Source of the DNA: Roseiarcus sp963776665
Lineage (GTDB): Bacteria; Pseudomonadota; Alphaproteobacteria; Rhizobiales; Beijerinckiaceae
Length of the DNA stretch: 64,000 nt
Assembly: GCA_963776665.1 (NCBI GenBank)
Contig: CAVZNQ010000024.1
Location: 49,334 to 113,333 of the forward strand
Reading direction: 5' to 3'
Shown here in pieces: positions 1-9,121 of this stretch; position 1 is the first letter of the stretch, and every line of letters begins with the position of its first letter. The notes below the pieces were generated by a model. That model was not told the origin of the DNA, made no database searches, and worked only from the letters and a program-made list of their open reading frames with translations. The position numbers were made by a program, and so were the translations under genes.

Positions 1-33
1 ACCTTTATCCGACGGCCGGCAGTTGACCGCTCG

Positions 34-1440
34 ATGACCGAAGCGGCGCAGACAACGATCCTCGGCCGCGCGCGCTCCACGGCCGGCGCGCGGAGCGCGG
101 TAAGGCGCGAGCTTCTCGGCTGGGCGTGGCTCGCCGTCGGGGCGCTCGCGCTCGCCGGCGTGTTTGCGATACTGCTGGCGTTGTCCCGGATTCCGGGGAT
201 GGAGAAGACGCCCTTCTGGCCGATCGACTTCTTCTACAAGGGCCTCGTCATCCACGTCGTCTTCTCGCTGGTGATCTGGCTTCAGGGCGTGTTCGCCTTC
301 CTTGTCGCCGTCGCGACGCTGAAGCTCGCCGGCGACGACGTGCGCGCCGCGCCGCTCGGGCGGATCGGGCAGGGCGCTGTCCTGATCGCTTTTCCTTGCC
401 TGTTCGCGCCCGCCTTTCTCGACGCGACCCAGCCTGCGCTCGACAATTACATCCCGCTCATTCTCCATCCGGCCTACGATGTCGGACTTCTGGCTCTGGC
501 GCTGGGCGTTCTCGCAGCGGTCGTCCGCCTCCTGATCAATCTTCCGGGACGGCTCTCTTCGCCGCCGCCGCTCGCGGTCGCGATGGCGCTCGGCGGATTG
601 ATCTACATACTGGCGCTGACGTGTTTCGGCGTCGCCGGGGTTCTGCTTGCCGACGAGGGCGGCCTCGCGTGGTCGCGCGACCAGCTCTTCTGGGGCGGCG
701 GCCATCTGCTGCAATTCGTCTACGCCGCGCTACTGCTCGCCAACTGGTCGATCCTCGCGCGGATGAGCCTCGGGGAGGGAGCGGTCGACAACCGCGTCTT
801 CCTCGGCTGTGTTCTCCTCGTGGCGCTGATCGCGCTTCCGGCGCCCGCATTCTACGCCGCCTTCGAGCCGTTCTCGGCCGGCCAGCATGAGGCGTTTCGG
901 CTGTTGCAGTTCGGGATCGCGGCGCCGACGCTGATCTTCGCCGCCTCGCTCGTCGCCCGCGCGCTTCGCTCGCCCAACCCATGGCCGTGGCGCGATCCGG
1001 CGTTCTTCGCGCTGGCGACGTCGCTTGCGCTGTTCGCGCTCGGCGGGGTGATGGGTTTCCTCATCACCGGTTCGGATACCCGCACGCCCGCGCATTATCA
1101 CGCGGTCATCACCGCGGTCAGCGTCTCGAGCGCCGGGATGCTGCTGACCTTCGGTCTCAAGGAGCTGGGGCGGGCGCCCGCGCCGCCGCGCGCGACCCGC
1201 CTCCTCATCGGCCTTTACGGCGGCGGCCAGTTCGTCGCCTCGATCGCCATGTTCGTCGCCGGCGGCTACGGCGCCATGCGCAAGACCCCGTCCGGCGCCG
1301 GCTCGCTCGACGCCGTCGCCGCGACGGGAATGGCGGTGCACGGGATCGCCTCGATCTTCACCATCATCGGCGGCGCGGCCTTTGTCATCGTCGCCATCCG
1401 GGCGCTCATGCGGCCCGATGCGGTTCGATCGGCCGCCTGA
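34..1440 (+). CDS. heme-copper oxidase subunit I-like membrane protein
   Basis: 468 residues with about 12 predicted membrane segments. Histidines sit where heme-copper oxidase subunit I proteins carry ligands: a His in an early helix (VIHVVFSLVIW, ~res 72-82), one in a middle helix (GGGHLLQFVY, ~res 228), a His-x-His pair (PAHYHAVIT, ~res 347) and a late one (GMAVHGIAS). The tandem His-His of helix VII, expected for the copper site, is not clear; only a single His (GQHEAF) is near that position. Family placement (cbb3/NorB-like, single-subunit relatives seen in alphaproteobacteria) is from pattern, not a search. No subunit II, cytochrome c subunit or assembly gene is adjacent, so it may act alone or be a non-canonical relative. 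It starts at the first ATG after an open upstream stretch. The next gene follows after 19 bp. Confidence 0.6.
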   Translation: MTEAAQTTILGRARSTAGARSAVRRELLGWAWLAVGALALAGVFAILLALSRIPGMEKTPFWPIDFFYKGLVIHVVFSLVIWLQGVFAFLVAVATLKLAGDDVRAAPLGRIGQGAVLIAFPCLFAPAFLDATQPALDNYIPLILHPAYDVGLLALALGVLAAVVRLLINLPGRLSSPPPLAVAMALGGLIYILALTCFGVAGVLLADEGGLAWSRDQLFWGGGHLLQFVYAALLLANWSILARMSLGEGAVDNRVFLGCVLLVALIALPAPAFYAAFEPFSAGQHEAFRLLQFGIAAPTLIFAASLVARALRSPNPWPWRDPAFFALATSLALFALGGVMGFLITGSDTRTPAHYHAVITAVSVSSAGMLLTFGLKELGRAPAPPRATRLLIGLYGGGQFVASIAMFVAGGYGAMRKTPSGAGSLDAVAATGMAVHGIASIFTIIGGAAFVIVAIRALMRPDAVRSAA

Positions 1441-1459
1441 CGCGCTCGCGGGAGGGAAC

Positions 1460-2020
1460 ATGAAACCGGAAAGCAGCCCGGAAGGCGACGCCGCTTCAGC
1501 GAAGATCACCAACCGGATTCAAGAATTGGGAGACTGGCGAGGGGAGACCCTCGCTCATGTCCGCAAGCTCATCCACGACGCCGATCCCGACATCGAGGAG
1601 GAGTGGAAATGGGCGAAGGCCACGTCGCCCGGAACCCCCGTCTGGTCGCATGACGGAATCGTCTGCACCGGGGAATCCTACAGGGAGGTCGTGAAGCTCA
1701 CCTTCGCGCGGGGAGCCTCGATCAAAGACCCGAAGAAGCTCTTCAATGCGAGTCTCGAAGGCAACGCGCGGCGCGCGATAGATCTCCGCGAAGGCGAGAA
1801 GATCGACGAAGCCGCGTTCACGCGCCTGATCCGAGCCGCGGTCGCGGCCAACGCCGCGGCCGCGAGCTCAAACGGGCGGCGAAGAACAAGTAAGGCCGGC
1901 TCGGACGTCGACCGGCGCCAGGCGAGATCAGGCCGTGGCCGGCGCCGCGATTTTCTGCGCGCGCCTATATCCAGCGAACGCGAGCGCTGCGAAGCCGATC
2001 AGCATCATCGCCCAGGTTGA
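1460..2020 (+). CDS. DUF1801-type small protein, 3' end probably frameshifted
   Basis: 186 residues from an ATG preceded by GGAGGGA. The body (res 1-135: IEEEWKWAKATSPG, VVKLTFARGASIKDPKK, IDEAAFTRLIRAAV) matches the DUF1801 / YdhG-like fold, a family of unknown function. The last ~50 residues are basic, low-complexity and run into the convergent gene. In another frame the sequence around 1868-1892 reads RELKRAAKNK followed by a TAA, a typical ending for this family. I infer a single-base frameshift near 1855-1870, with the true stop at about 1892. It follows the oxidase-like gene by 19 bp and could be co-transcribed with it. Confidence 0.7.
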   Translation: MKPESSPEGDAASAKITNRIQELGDWRGETLAHVRKLIHDADPDIEEEWKWAKATSPGTPVWSHDGIVCTGESYREVVKLTFARGASIKDPKKLFNASLEGNARRAIDLREGEKIDEAAFTRLIRAAVAANAAAASSNGRRRTSKAGSDVDRRQARSGRGRRRDFLRAPISSERERCEADQHHRPG

Positions 2021-3129
2021 GGGTTCGGGGACGACGCTCAAGGCTCCAAATAAGCCTTCTGATTCGCCGGCGGGACCAGCGGTGAAATACAGGGTATTCG
2101 AGAACCCACCGCCCGCGTCGTTGCCGAACATGAGGCCCCACAGACCGTCGATGACAAGTGGATCGCCGTCGAGTCCATCAAGGGCGCCCACAAATGTCCC
2201 GTCCGTCTTGAAGGCATTGATCATCCCGTCGCCAAAATTGCCGACCAAGAGGTCTCCGGCCAGGGACCCGAAACTCGAAGGCGCGATCGCCAGGCCCCAC
2301 GGCGAGTTCAGCGCCCCGTCTGAGATGAGGCGCTGCATCGAGCCGCCGGACAGGTCGAACGTGTCGACAAAACCGTTGCCGGCGCCCGCCATGTCGTCGT
2401 GTTTGGCGGAATCCTGCAGCGCGAAAGTGACATAAAGCTTGCCGTCAAGGACGGCTGCGCCGAACGGGGCGTAGCCGGCCGGAAGGGTCGGGTCAGTGAA
2501 TGACGCCACCAGGTCGAACTGGCTCTTGGCGTCGCTTTTGTACATCTCCACCATGCCCGAACGGAAATTTGTCGCGAACAGTGAGCCGCCCGCGTTGTCG
2601 ATCGCCAGACCTTTGTAGACGGCGTTCAGCGAAGGGTTCGAATTTGAGTTGTTCACTTCGATCTCTGCGTTGGTCCCAAGCCCTAAGTTCCAGGCCGATA
2701 TGACGCCGTCCTCCGAGTTGAAGATAAACAGTGACTTGGAGCCGTTCTTAAGGTTGAAGCTGCTGGCGGTGTTGTTGAAAACCTGCCCCGTTGGCGACGC
2801 GCTCGCAGCGAGCCAGATGGAATGGATACATTGAGCGGAACCTTGCTGACCGGCGTGCTTCCTGCGCCGGGGACGCTGTAGAGCGTCGCAAAGCCGGTGC
2901 CGTTATCCGATATCCAAATCGGGGTGGCAGGTCCCTCGGAGATGCCCCAGGCGTTGGTCAGGTTGGGGTCGTTGATCACCGCCGGGAGAACGTCGGAGAC
3001 CAGATTCGTTTGCCTGAGGATGGGGTCGGCGAAAGCCGGAACGACACTGGGCGCCAAGAGGCCCACCGCGCCCGCAATGAAAGCCAGGGGGCCGCTGCCG
3101 CAGACGGTCAAAACTGTCTTCAGGTTCAT
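1928..3129 (-). pseudogene. TIGR03118-type secreted PEP-CTERM protein, one frameshift
   Basis: The start ATG at 3129 has an AGGAG site about 8 bp upstream and opens a signal peptide (MNLKTVLTVCGSGPLAFIAG). Mature N-terminal sequence follows (ILRQTNLVSDVLPAV, NAWGISEG, IWISDNGTGFATLY), characteristic of the TIGR03118 family, which is predicted to form a beta-propeller-like repeat. At about 2808-2814 one base appears to be missing. The next frame resumes in register (AASASPTGQVFNNTAS) and continues to the C-terminus, which ends in a PEPxxWA sorting signal: VVPEPSTWAMM, a hydrophobic helix, then GYRR. The family function is unknown; the tail implies processing by an exosortase and surface or EPS association. 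The two halves are uninterrupted apart from the shift, so a sequencing error is possible. Confidence 0.75.
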
Positions 3130-3371
3130 GGGCGTGCTCCTGCTTCTGACGGCCGGTTGCATGCCGCACACAGAACCGGCGCAGAGTCGGAAACACGCGA
3201 CAAAGATTTTTATTCGTGGGTGCTACGTGTTCACTTGTTCTCCACTCTGGTCGAGGAATTCGGCGGGCGCGGGGCCAACGCGACGATCGAGGAGCTGCTG
3301 GCGCCCTGCATTTCCCTAGATTGATTCGCTGCGCTCGCAATGAAGTTCGCGTTGTCGCCTGCGAATATGAG

Positions 3372-3943
3372 CTAGTCCTCGACCAGGTGGAACGTCTGCG
3401 CGCGCCCGGTGAAGAACAGATCCCAAAGCGGCCGTCCCCCGACCGCGCGCGCGACCTCCCGGATGCCAAAAAAGGGAATCAGAACGACGAAAAAGATCGC
3501 CCCGAGCGTCAGGAATCCCGCAAGCGTGCCGCCGCCGAAGTCGGCGACGCTGGTCGCGAGCGGCCGGCCCTCGAACCAGGCTTTGATCGCTTCCTCGAGG
3601 ATGTGGAAAGCCATCAACACGATTGTGAACATGAGGGCGTTCCCGAGGACGATGTAGATACGTGGATATTTCCGCAGTCCGGCCTCGAGGTGGAGCGCCT
3701 GGGCGATCAGGATCACCTTGGCGAACACCAGGGCGTTGATGATGGCGAATGTCTGCTGCCAGACGCTGATTCCGTTCTCTTCAAGGATCATTCGCCGATA
3801 GAAGCTGAACAGGGCGAAGAACAGCCAAAGATAGAGCGTGATGATCGCGTATTGTCGAGCTCGTCGAGCGCCCGGCTCTTGAGGCTCGGCTTCTCCGATG
3901 CGGCGGCTCCAGCCGCAGACGCGGCCCCCGTGACATTCTGCAT
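3372..3943 (-). pseudogene. conserved integral membrane protein, frameshifted
   Basis: The likely start is ATG at 3943 with AGGGAAG upstream (MQNVTGAASAAGAAASEK). The first ~30 residues are soluble and end in SLKSRALDEL. At about 3855-3860 a base is missing, and the next frame continues YAIITLYLWLFFALFSFYRR, then four hydrophobic segments (e.g. ALVFAKVILIAQALHL, IYIVLGNALMFTIVLMAF, LGAIFFVVLIPFFGIREV). The whole would be about 190 residues with four or five TM helices. I recognise this as a common hypothetical membrane protein of Rhizobiales but know no function. No operon partner is evident; the upstream gene is divergent. Confidence 0.65.
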
Positions 3944-4143
3944 CGCAAACTTCCCTTGACCGCCCTCAGACGGCGGCAAGCGCGAGTTTACCACTTTTCT
4001 CCCGCCTCGGGGTGGCCTCTCGACGACGAAACGCAGCCGCACCGGAGCCGCAGCGCGTTCGCCAAAGACTGGCGGGTGGACATCCTCCTGCGATCGAACG
4101 AGAGTCTTTGATGGGAAGCGCTCGCATGTTCGGGAGGTTGGAG

Positions 4144-4686
4144 ATGGCAATCCGTTACCCAGTCGCATTTTTAGCACTCGCTTTTTGTTCGGCCTTTTTG
4201 GCAAGGGCGGAGTTGGCGCAGGCCAATAGCGACATGCCTCTCGACCAGGTCGGCGGGGTCTGTGTCCCGGATAGCGCGACGATTCGCGCCGGCGGCTATG
4301 AGACGCGCGGATTCGGCGTCGGCTTCAGCGGCGTCAGCACCGGATCGATCCGGCTCTTGTGTCCCTTCACCGTGACCGCGAACATGCTCGATGTGAATGT
4401 CGGGCTGATCTTCATGAGCGTCATCGACGGCGACGGCATGAATACGGGCGCGCGGGTCCGCGCTTTCTTTCGTCACGCCGCGATCGGGAGCAACGTGGCG
4501 GTCACCGACGCGACCTGCGATTCGAATACTTCCAACACGACCGGGCCGCAGAACATGGCCTGCTTCTTTCACTCCGAGCCGATCAAGATCAACGTATTCT
4601 ACTGGTGGGATATCCTGATCGAGCGGACCAACCCGAAGGTCAACGTCGAATTCCTCGGGGTTGGAATGCGCGGCGCCGCCAGTTGA
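4144..4686 (+). CDS. secreted hypothetical protein
   Basis: 180 residues from the ATG at 4144, chosen because GGGAGG lies about 10 bp upstream and the next ~25 residues form a signal peptide (MAIRYPVAFLALAFCSAF, cleavage probably after LARAELAQA). The mature part has four well-spaced cysteines (VGGVCVPDS, RLLCPFTV, TDATCDS, NMACFFHS), suggesting two disulfides and a small periplasmic or extracellular beta-rich domain. No named family recognised. Upstream in-frame ATGs at 4012 and 4111 would put a charged leader before the signal peptide and are less likely. The gene stands alone; the dispersed repeat begins about 50 bp after its stop. Confidence 0.6.
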   Translation: MAIRYPVAFLALAFCSAFLARAELAQANSDMPLDQVGGVCVPDSATIRAGGYETRGFGVGFSGVSTGSIRLLCPFTVTANMLDVNVGLIFMSVIDGDGMNTGARVRAFFRHAAIGSNVAVTDATCDSNTSNTTGPQNMACFFHSEPIKINVFYWWDILIERTNPKVNVEFLGVGMRGAAS

Positions 4687-4737
4687 GGCGAGCTGAGCGG
4701 TTGGACTGCCGCGATAAATCGAAGCTCCAACAGGGAG

Positions 4738-5045
4738 CCGAAACTTTTTCGAACATTTTCTTCCGTAAAACAGAAACGTGTGCTAGGCTCCCATTCGTCA
4801 TGAATGTCTGCCGGCAAATTCCAGCGCACACGGGGTTGTGGGACCGCGTCGCCTTTCGACTGACGCGCTTGCCGAAAAACTTTTTTGCCCCGGGGGGTCA
4901 CGATAACCCCTTGAAAAGGCTCGTTTCGGACAAGGGAATCCAAGGAAATCCAAGCCTTTTCCTTGGAAAAATTTGGCTGGGTATCGGCCTGGCTTGGCTG
5001 GATTTGGCTAGATTTGGTTTTCGCTTGGAATTCGCGCTGCGGTCT
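4738..5045 (+). repeat. dispersed repeat copy 1 (AT-rich leader plus GGATTTGGC tail)
   Basis: Fills the gap between the secreted protein gene and ctaA. In order it holds an AT-rich box (TTTTTCGAACATTTTCTTCC), a CGTGTGCTAGGCTCCC stretch, a ~90-nt variable segment, a conserved block with GGGGGGTCAC and GACAAGGGAATCCAAGGAAA, a stem-loop (CCAAGGAAA/TTTCCTTGG, 4939-4966), and a tail repeating GGATTTGGCT-like units. The same parts occur in the same order on the minus strand at 13445-13780. No long conserved ORF is shared, so the element is probably a non-coding dispersed repeat; a mobile promoter or structured RNA is possible. Confidence 0.7.
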
Positions 5046-5069
5046 GTTGTCGCTAATACAGCGTTGAAA

Positions 5070-6149
5070 TCATTGCAATATCGGTTGGCCATGCTCCATC
5101 TCGGTCGCGCGAAGGTGCACAATGGCGAGGCCGAACAGGACAAAGGCCAGCGCCTGATGGGCCAGCGCCAGCGCAATGGGGACGAGGGAGAGGAGCGTCG
5201 CGACGCCGAGCCCGACCTGAAGCGTGGCCGTCGCGGCCAGGATGACGGCGCGGCTGGCGACCGGCGCGCCGGGCGCGGCGCGCAGGGCGGCGACGGCTTG
5301 GACCATCGCAAAGGCGACGATCGCATAGGCGATCAGACGATGATCGAACTGGGCCGTCGCCGGGTCGTTGAGCATCGCCTGCAGCCAGCCCGGCTTGAAC
5401 GCTTCGCCCGGAACGAAGGTCGATCCCATGAGCGGCCAGGTGTTGTAGATGAGGCCGGCGCGGAGGCCCGCGACCAGGGCGCCGAGGCCGAGCTGGCAGA
5501 ACACCGCCGCGGCGAACAGCCGGGCGGATATCACGAGGCTTCGGCTGGCCGTCGCGCCTGCGCTCGGCGGTTCGCCAAGTCCGGCCGCGGCGTAGATCAG
5601 GGCGCCGAATGTCGCCGCGGCGATCATCAGGTGCAGCGCCAGCCGCTCCTGCGCCACCTCGGTGCGCTCGCTCAAGCCCGACGTCACCATCCACCAGCCG
5701 ACGATCGGCTCGAGCGCCAGGAAGCCGGCGGCGACGGCGACCTGGCGGCCCAGCGCGCCCTTGAGTTGACCCCGCCACCAGTACCACAGGCCCGGAATGA
5801 TAAAGACCGCGCCGACGATGCGCGCCAGCAGGCGGTGGCCCCATTCCCACCAGAAGATGGTCTTGAAGCCGTCGAGCGTCATATCCGGATTGAGCGCGGC
5901 GAATTGCGGGATCTGCTTATAGCGGTCGAACTCGGCCCGCCATTCCGCGCCGCTCAGCGGCGGAATTACGCCGGTCACCGGCTTCCACTGGGTGATCGAA
6001 AGGCCGGACTCGGTGAGCCGGGTCGCGCCGCCGACCAGGACCATCAGGAAGACGAGGCCGGCCACCGCAACGAGCCAGAAGCGAATGGAGGCGCGAGCTT
6101 CGAAGCTGGCCGTTTGGGCGGCGAAGGAGGCGCTGCGGGTCAGGACCAT
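5070..6149 (-). CDS. ctaA: heme A synthase (COX15/CtaA)
   Basis: 359 residues with eight predicted TM helices. It converts heme O to heme A for aa3-type cytochrome oxidase by oxidising the C8 methyl group, in the cytoplasmic membrane. Diagnostic segments are LVGGATRLTESGLSITQW and KPVTGVIPP near the N-terminus, FWWEWGHRLLARIVG, the second His (LALHLMIAAA), and in the C-terminal half FDHRLIAYAIV and LAHQALAF, giving the paired His ligands of both halves of the fold. Length matches alphaproteobacterial COX15 (about 350-360). A DUF2189 gene lies upstream on the same strand with a ~110 bp gap. The structural oxidase genes are not in the window. The 3' end abuts repeat copy 1. Confidence 0.95.
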   Translation of the reverse strand: MVLTRSASFAAQTASFEARASIRFWLVAVAGLVFLMVLVGGATRLTESGLSITQWKPVTGVIPPLSGAEWRAEFDRYKQIPQFAALNPDMTLDGFKTIFWWEWGHRLLARIVGAVFIIPGLWYWWRGQLKGALGRQVAVAAGFLALEPIVGWWMVTSGLSERTEVAQERLALHLMIAAATFGALIYAAAGLGEPPSAGATASRSLVISARLFAAAVFCQLGLGALVAGLRAGLIYNTWPLMGSTFVPGEAFKPGWLQAMLNDPATAQFDHRLIAYAIVAFAMVQAVAALRAAPGAPVASRAVILAATATLQVGLGVATLLSLVPIALALAHQALAFVLFGLAIVHLRATEMEHGQPILQ

Positions 6150-6257
6150 TGGAAGGGGGCGTCAGGTCTCTCGGAACGCGAGCCTTGGCTTTTGGCGCAA
6201 ACGGCTGCGCTGCGCAACGCCGCCCCGCTGCCTGACTGTGGCCAGTCCGCGATCCCG

Positions 6258-7070
6258 CTAGACGATCACTCTGCGGTAGAGACTCCAGGTCGCGTGGCCA
6301 AGGACCGGGAAGATCACGAGGAGCGCGACGAAAGCCGTGGCGAACGCAATCGCCAGACTGACCCCGATGACGATCGCCCACGCCAGCATCGGGCGCGGAT
6401 TGGCCAGAACCGCGCGCACGCTGACGCTCATCGCGGTTACGAAATCCACCTTGCGATCGACGACGAGGGGCGGCGCGGTCGCGGTAATCGAAAAGACGAA
6501 GAGCGCGATGATCGCGCCCAGCGCGTTGCCGACCAGCAGGAACGCCAGACCGTGAGCGGTAGTGAAGATATCGGCGAACAGTTGCGGGAACGAGGGAATG
6601 TCGGCGCCATAGAACGCGAGGAAGACAAAGACCGCGACGTCGAGCCAGATGATCAGGGTGAAGAGGCTGACAAGCGCGAGCCACCCAAGCTCCATCCCCG
6701 TTCGGCTCCAGACCGAGCCGAGAATCGCTGGCCAGGCCAGGGGCTCGCCGTTTTCGAGACGGCGAGAAATCTCATAAGTCCCCGCCGCGCCAAACGGCGC
6801 GAACAACGCAAAACCCATGATGAACGGGTAGGCGAGATAGGGATAATCCAGCGCGAAAACCGTCCAGACGATCACGAGGCCGCCGATTGCGTAGAACGCG
6901 CCGAAGAACATGCCGTATTGCGGCGCGCGTCGGAAGTCGTCCATCCCCTTGGCGATGCAGTCGACGACATCCGCGACCTCGATGTGGCGAATATCCAGTC
7001 CCGCCGCCCCGCGGGCGTCGGCGGCGTGCTCATTGGCGGGGCGCGGCCCCGCGCCGATCACAACGGCCAT
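6258..7070 (-). CDS. DUF2189 integral membrane protein
   Basis: 270 residues from the ATG at 7070, preceded by AGGGGAG at a good distance; an upstream in-frame start at 7232 would add an unlikely Cys/Pro-rich leader. The N-terminal ~45 residues are soluble (DIRHIEVADVVDCIAKGMDD, typical of the family), followed by six hydrophobic segments, e.g. YGMFFGAFYAIGGLVIVWTV and LAYPFIMGFALFAPFGAAG. The middle loop FEISRRLENGE-like (YEISRRLENGEPLAW) is a DUF2189 hallmark. The function of this family is unknown. It lies 108 bp upstream of ctaA on the same strand and may be co-transcribed with it. Confidence 0.85.
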   Translation of the reverse strand: MAVVIGAGPRPANEHAADARGAAGLDIRHIEVADVVDCIAKGMDDFRRAPQYGMFFGAFYAIGGLVIVWTVFALDYPYLAYPFIMGFALFAPFGAAGTYEISRRLENGEPLAWPAILGSVWSRTGMELGWLALVSLFTLIIWLDVAVFVFLAFYGADIPSFPQLFADIFTTAHGLAFLLVGNALGAIIALFVFSITATAPPLVVDRKVDFVTAMSVSVRAVLANPRPMLAWAIVIGVSLAIAFATAFVALLVIFPVLGHATWSLYRRVIV

Positions 7071-7295
7071 CGCATCGCTCCCCTGGTCGCAGCCTCTTTG
7101 CGGGCAGCAAGGGATAGGACCACGTTCCGGGCCGGCGATCAACAATGTCGGCCGCGCCGTTTCGCCGCCGCCGAGCCTGCCCCCCGGGGCCGCCTTGTTG
7201 TTGGCGCATCGCCGATCCGCAGCGAAAGCCATTGCCGATCGGCGCGCGCTGTGTCATGAGCGCGCGTCCCCCAAAACCACTAGCCTAGGAATGCA

Positions 7296-7712
7296 ATGTC
7301 TTTCTTGAACGGCAATAAATTCGCTGACCGCCAGGCCGCCGCGGCCAATGCGCGCAAGGCGATGGCGGAAAAATTCCTCGCCAACTCGAAATACGATCCG
7401 GCCGATCCGGCGGTCATCGAGCGCGAGGCCAAGCGCAAGGCGATTCTCGAAGCTCGGGTGGTCCGCGACGCCGAGCGCGCCAAGCGCAAGGAGGAAGAAG
7501 CGAAGGTTGAAGCCACGCGGCGCGCGGCCGAGGAAGCCGCCCGGCAGGAGCAGCTGAGACTCGAAGCCCTTGCGCGCGAGGCTGATGCCCAGCGCAAGCG
7601 TGAATTGGAGGAGCAACTCGACTACGAGCGCAAGCTCGAGCGAGACGCCCGCTACGCCGCGCGCAAGGAGCGAAAGAAGAAGAAGAAATCAGCGTCCGAA
7701 CGATACGGGTAG
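7296..7712 (+). CDS. DUF6481 family protein
   Basis: 138 residues. It opens with MSFLNGNKFADRQAAAANAR and continues as one long, highly charged Ala/Lys/Glu/Arg helix that should form a coiled coil (res 25-130), ending in a poly-Lys patch (RKERKKKKKS). The N-terminus and charge pattern match DUF6481, a small cytoplasmic family of unknown function common in Rhizobiales. It sits 225 bp from the divergent DUF2189 gene and 88 bp before hom. Confidence 0.75.
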   Translation: MSFLNGNKFADRQAAAANARKAMAEKFLANSKYDPADPAVIEREAKRKAILEARVVRDAERAKRKEEEAKVEATRRAAEEAARQEQLRLEALAREADAQRKRELEEQLDYERKLERDARYAARKERKKKKKSASERYG

Positions 7713-7800
7713 GCGTCCGCGCTGCCCGTTGATTGCCGGCCGCGATTCGGGCGCAAAGCCGGTCGCAAGCAGGATTGGCGGAAGGCGGAGCGAGGACAAA

Positions 7801-9108
7801 ATGACGAAGCCGCTTCGCCTGGGCGTCGCCGGTCTCGGGGTAGTCGGGACCAGCCTTATTCGACTTCTTCAGAGGCAACGCGCCGGGTTCCTCGTTCGGG
7901 CCGGACGCGAAATCGTGCTGGCCGCCTATAGCGCGCGCCGCAAGAACGACCGCGGCGTCGATCTCGGCGACGCCGTCTACCACGCCAGCGCAACGGACCT
8001 TGCCGCCTCAGCCGAGATCGACGTATTCGTCGAGTTGATCGGCGGCGCCGATGGCGTCGCGTTCGAGGCGACCAAGACTGCGCTCGCACGCGGGCTGCCG
8101 GTCGTTTCGGCCAATAAGGCGATGCTCGCGGCGCATGGGTTCGAGCTTGCAGTCCTTGCCGAGCGATCAGGGGCGCAGTTGTCTTTCGAGGCGGCGGTGG
8201 GCGGCGGCATACCCGTCATCAAGACCCTGCGCGAGAGTCTGGCCGGAAATGCGATCCAGCGGGTTTCCGGCATTCTCAATGGCACTTGCAACTACATCCT
8301 TTCCCGCATGGAGAGCGAGAAGCTGCCGTTCGAAGTCTGCCTTGGGGAAGCTCAGAGGCTGGGCTACGCCGAAGCGGATCCGACGTTCGACGTGGGCGGC
8401 TTCGATACCGCCCACAAGCTTGCGATTCTTGCCTCGCTCGCCTTCGGAGCCAAGGTCGACGCCGGGGCGGTCTCGGTCGAGGGCATCGAGACGATCACGC
8501 TCGCCGACTTGAGCGCCGCCCACGAGCTCGGGTTTCGCGTCAAGCTCCTGGGCGTCGCCGAGCGAACGCCGCGCGGCGTTGAGCAGCGCGTTCATCCGAC
8601 GATGGTGGCCAAGAGCGCGCCGCTCGCCCAGATCATGGGCGTGCTCAATGCGGTCTCGATCGACGGCGACGCGATCGGGGAGCTGACGCTGGTCGGGCCG
8701 GGAGCAGGGGGCGATACGACGGCCTCCGCTGTCGCGGCCGATATTGTCGATATCGCGCGCGGAATCCGGATGCCGGCGTTCGGCCGGCCCGCCGCCTCGC
8801 TCGTCGAGGCGGACCGGGTGCCGATGCAGCGGCACGAGGGCGGCTACTACGTCCGCCTTGCGGTCGCCGACCGTCCGGGCGCCATGGGGGCCATCGCGGC
8901 GCGAATGGGCGAGCGGCAGATATCGCTCGAGGCGATTATGCAAAAGCGCGCCACAAAGGAAGCGGCGGCGGCAGGCGTCGTCCCCGTCGTGCTCATGACC
9001 TATGGAACGACCGAATTGTCAATTCGGGGCGCTCTAAAACACGCTGTCGAGGATGGCGTGGTGCGTGAGAAACCGCAGGTGATTCGCATCGAACGGGAAG
9101 CGGTGTGA
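7801..9108 (+). CDS. hom: homoserine dehydrogenase
   Basis: 435 residues from the ATG at 7801 (GAGGAC just upstream). It reduces aspartate semialdehyde to homoserine with NAD(P)H, the branch point to threonine and methionine, in the cytoplasm. Domains: Rossmann fold (LGVAGLGVVGTSLIRLL, res 5-130, with VVSANKAMLA), catalytic domain (GILNGTCNYILSRME, AEADPTFDVGGFDTAHK, res 135-330, containing the Lys/Asp/Glu of the active site), and a C-terminal ACT domain (res 350-435, VRLAVADRPGAMGAIAARMG) for feedback inhibition, normally by threonine. Length is typical. A transporter gene follows 13 bp later, so both may share a transcript. Confidence 0.96.
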   Translation: MTKPLRLGVAGLGVVGTSLIRLLQRQRAGFLVRAGREIVLAAYSARRKNDRGVDLGDAVYHASATDLAASAEIDVFVELIGGADGVAFEATKTALARGLPVVSANKAMLAAHGFELAVLAERSGAQLSFEAAVGGGIPVIKTLRESLAGNAIQRVSGILNGTCNYILSRMESEKLPFEVCLGEAQRLGYAEADPTFDVGGFDTAHKLAILASLAFGAKVDAGAVSVEGIETITLADLSAAHELGFRVKLLGVAERTPRGVEQRVHPTMVAKSAPLAQIMGVLNAVSIDGDAIGELTLVGPGAGGDTTASAVAADIVDIARGIRMPAFGRPAASLVEADRVPMQRHEGGYYVRLAVADRPGAMGAIAARMGERQISLEAIMQKRATKEAAAAGVVPVVLMTYGTTELSIRGALKHAVEDGVVREKPQVIRIEREAV

Positions 9109-9121
9109 GTCCCCATTCCCG

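Noticed and set aside
4738..5045. Reading the dispersed repeat as a protein-coding tail (e.g. GFPWIPL in both copies)
   Set aside because: Shared peptides appear in different frames relative to flanking genes and are open only because the DNA is conserved; no start or ribosome-binding site is shared.
4359..7259. 966-residue plus-strand open frame across the ctaA and DUF2189 region
   Set aside because: It is Arg/Asp/Glu/Gly-rich, antisense to two clear membrane-protein genes and has no ribosome-binding site; a GC-driven shadow.
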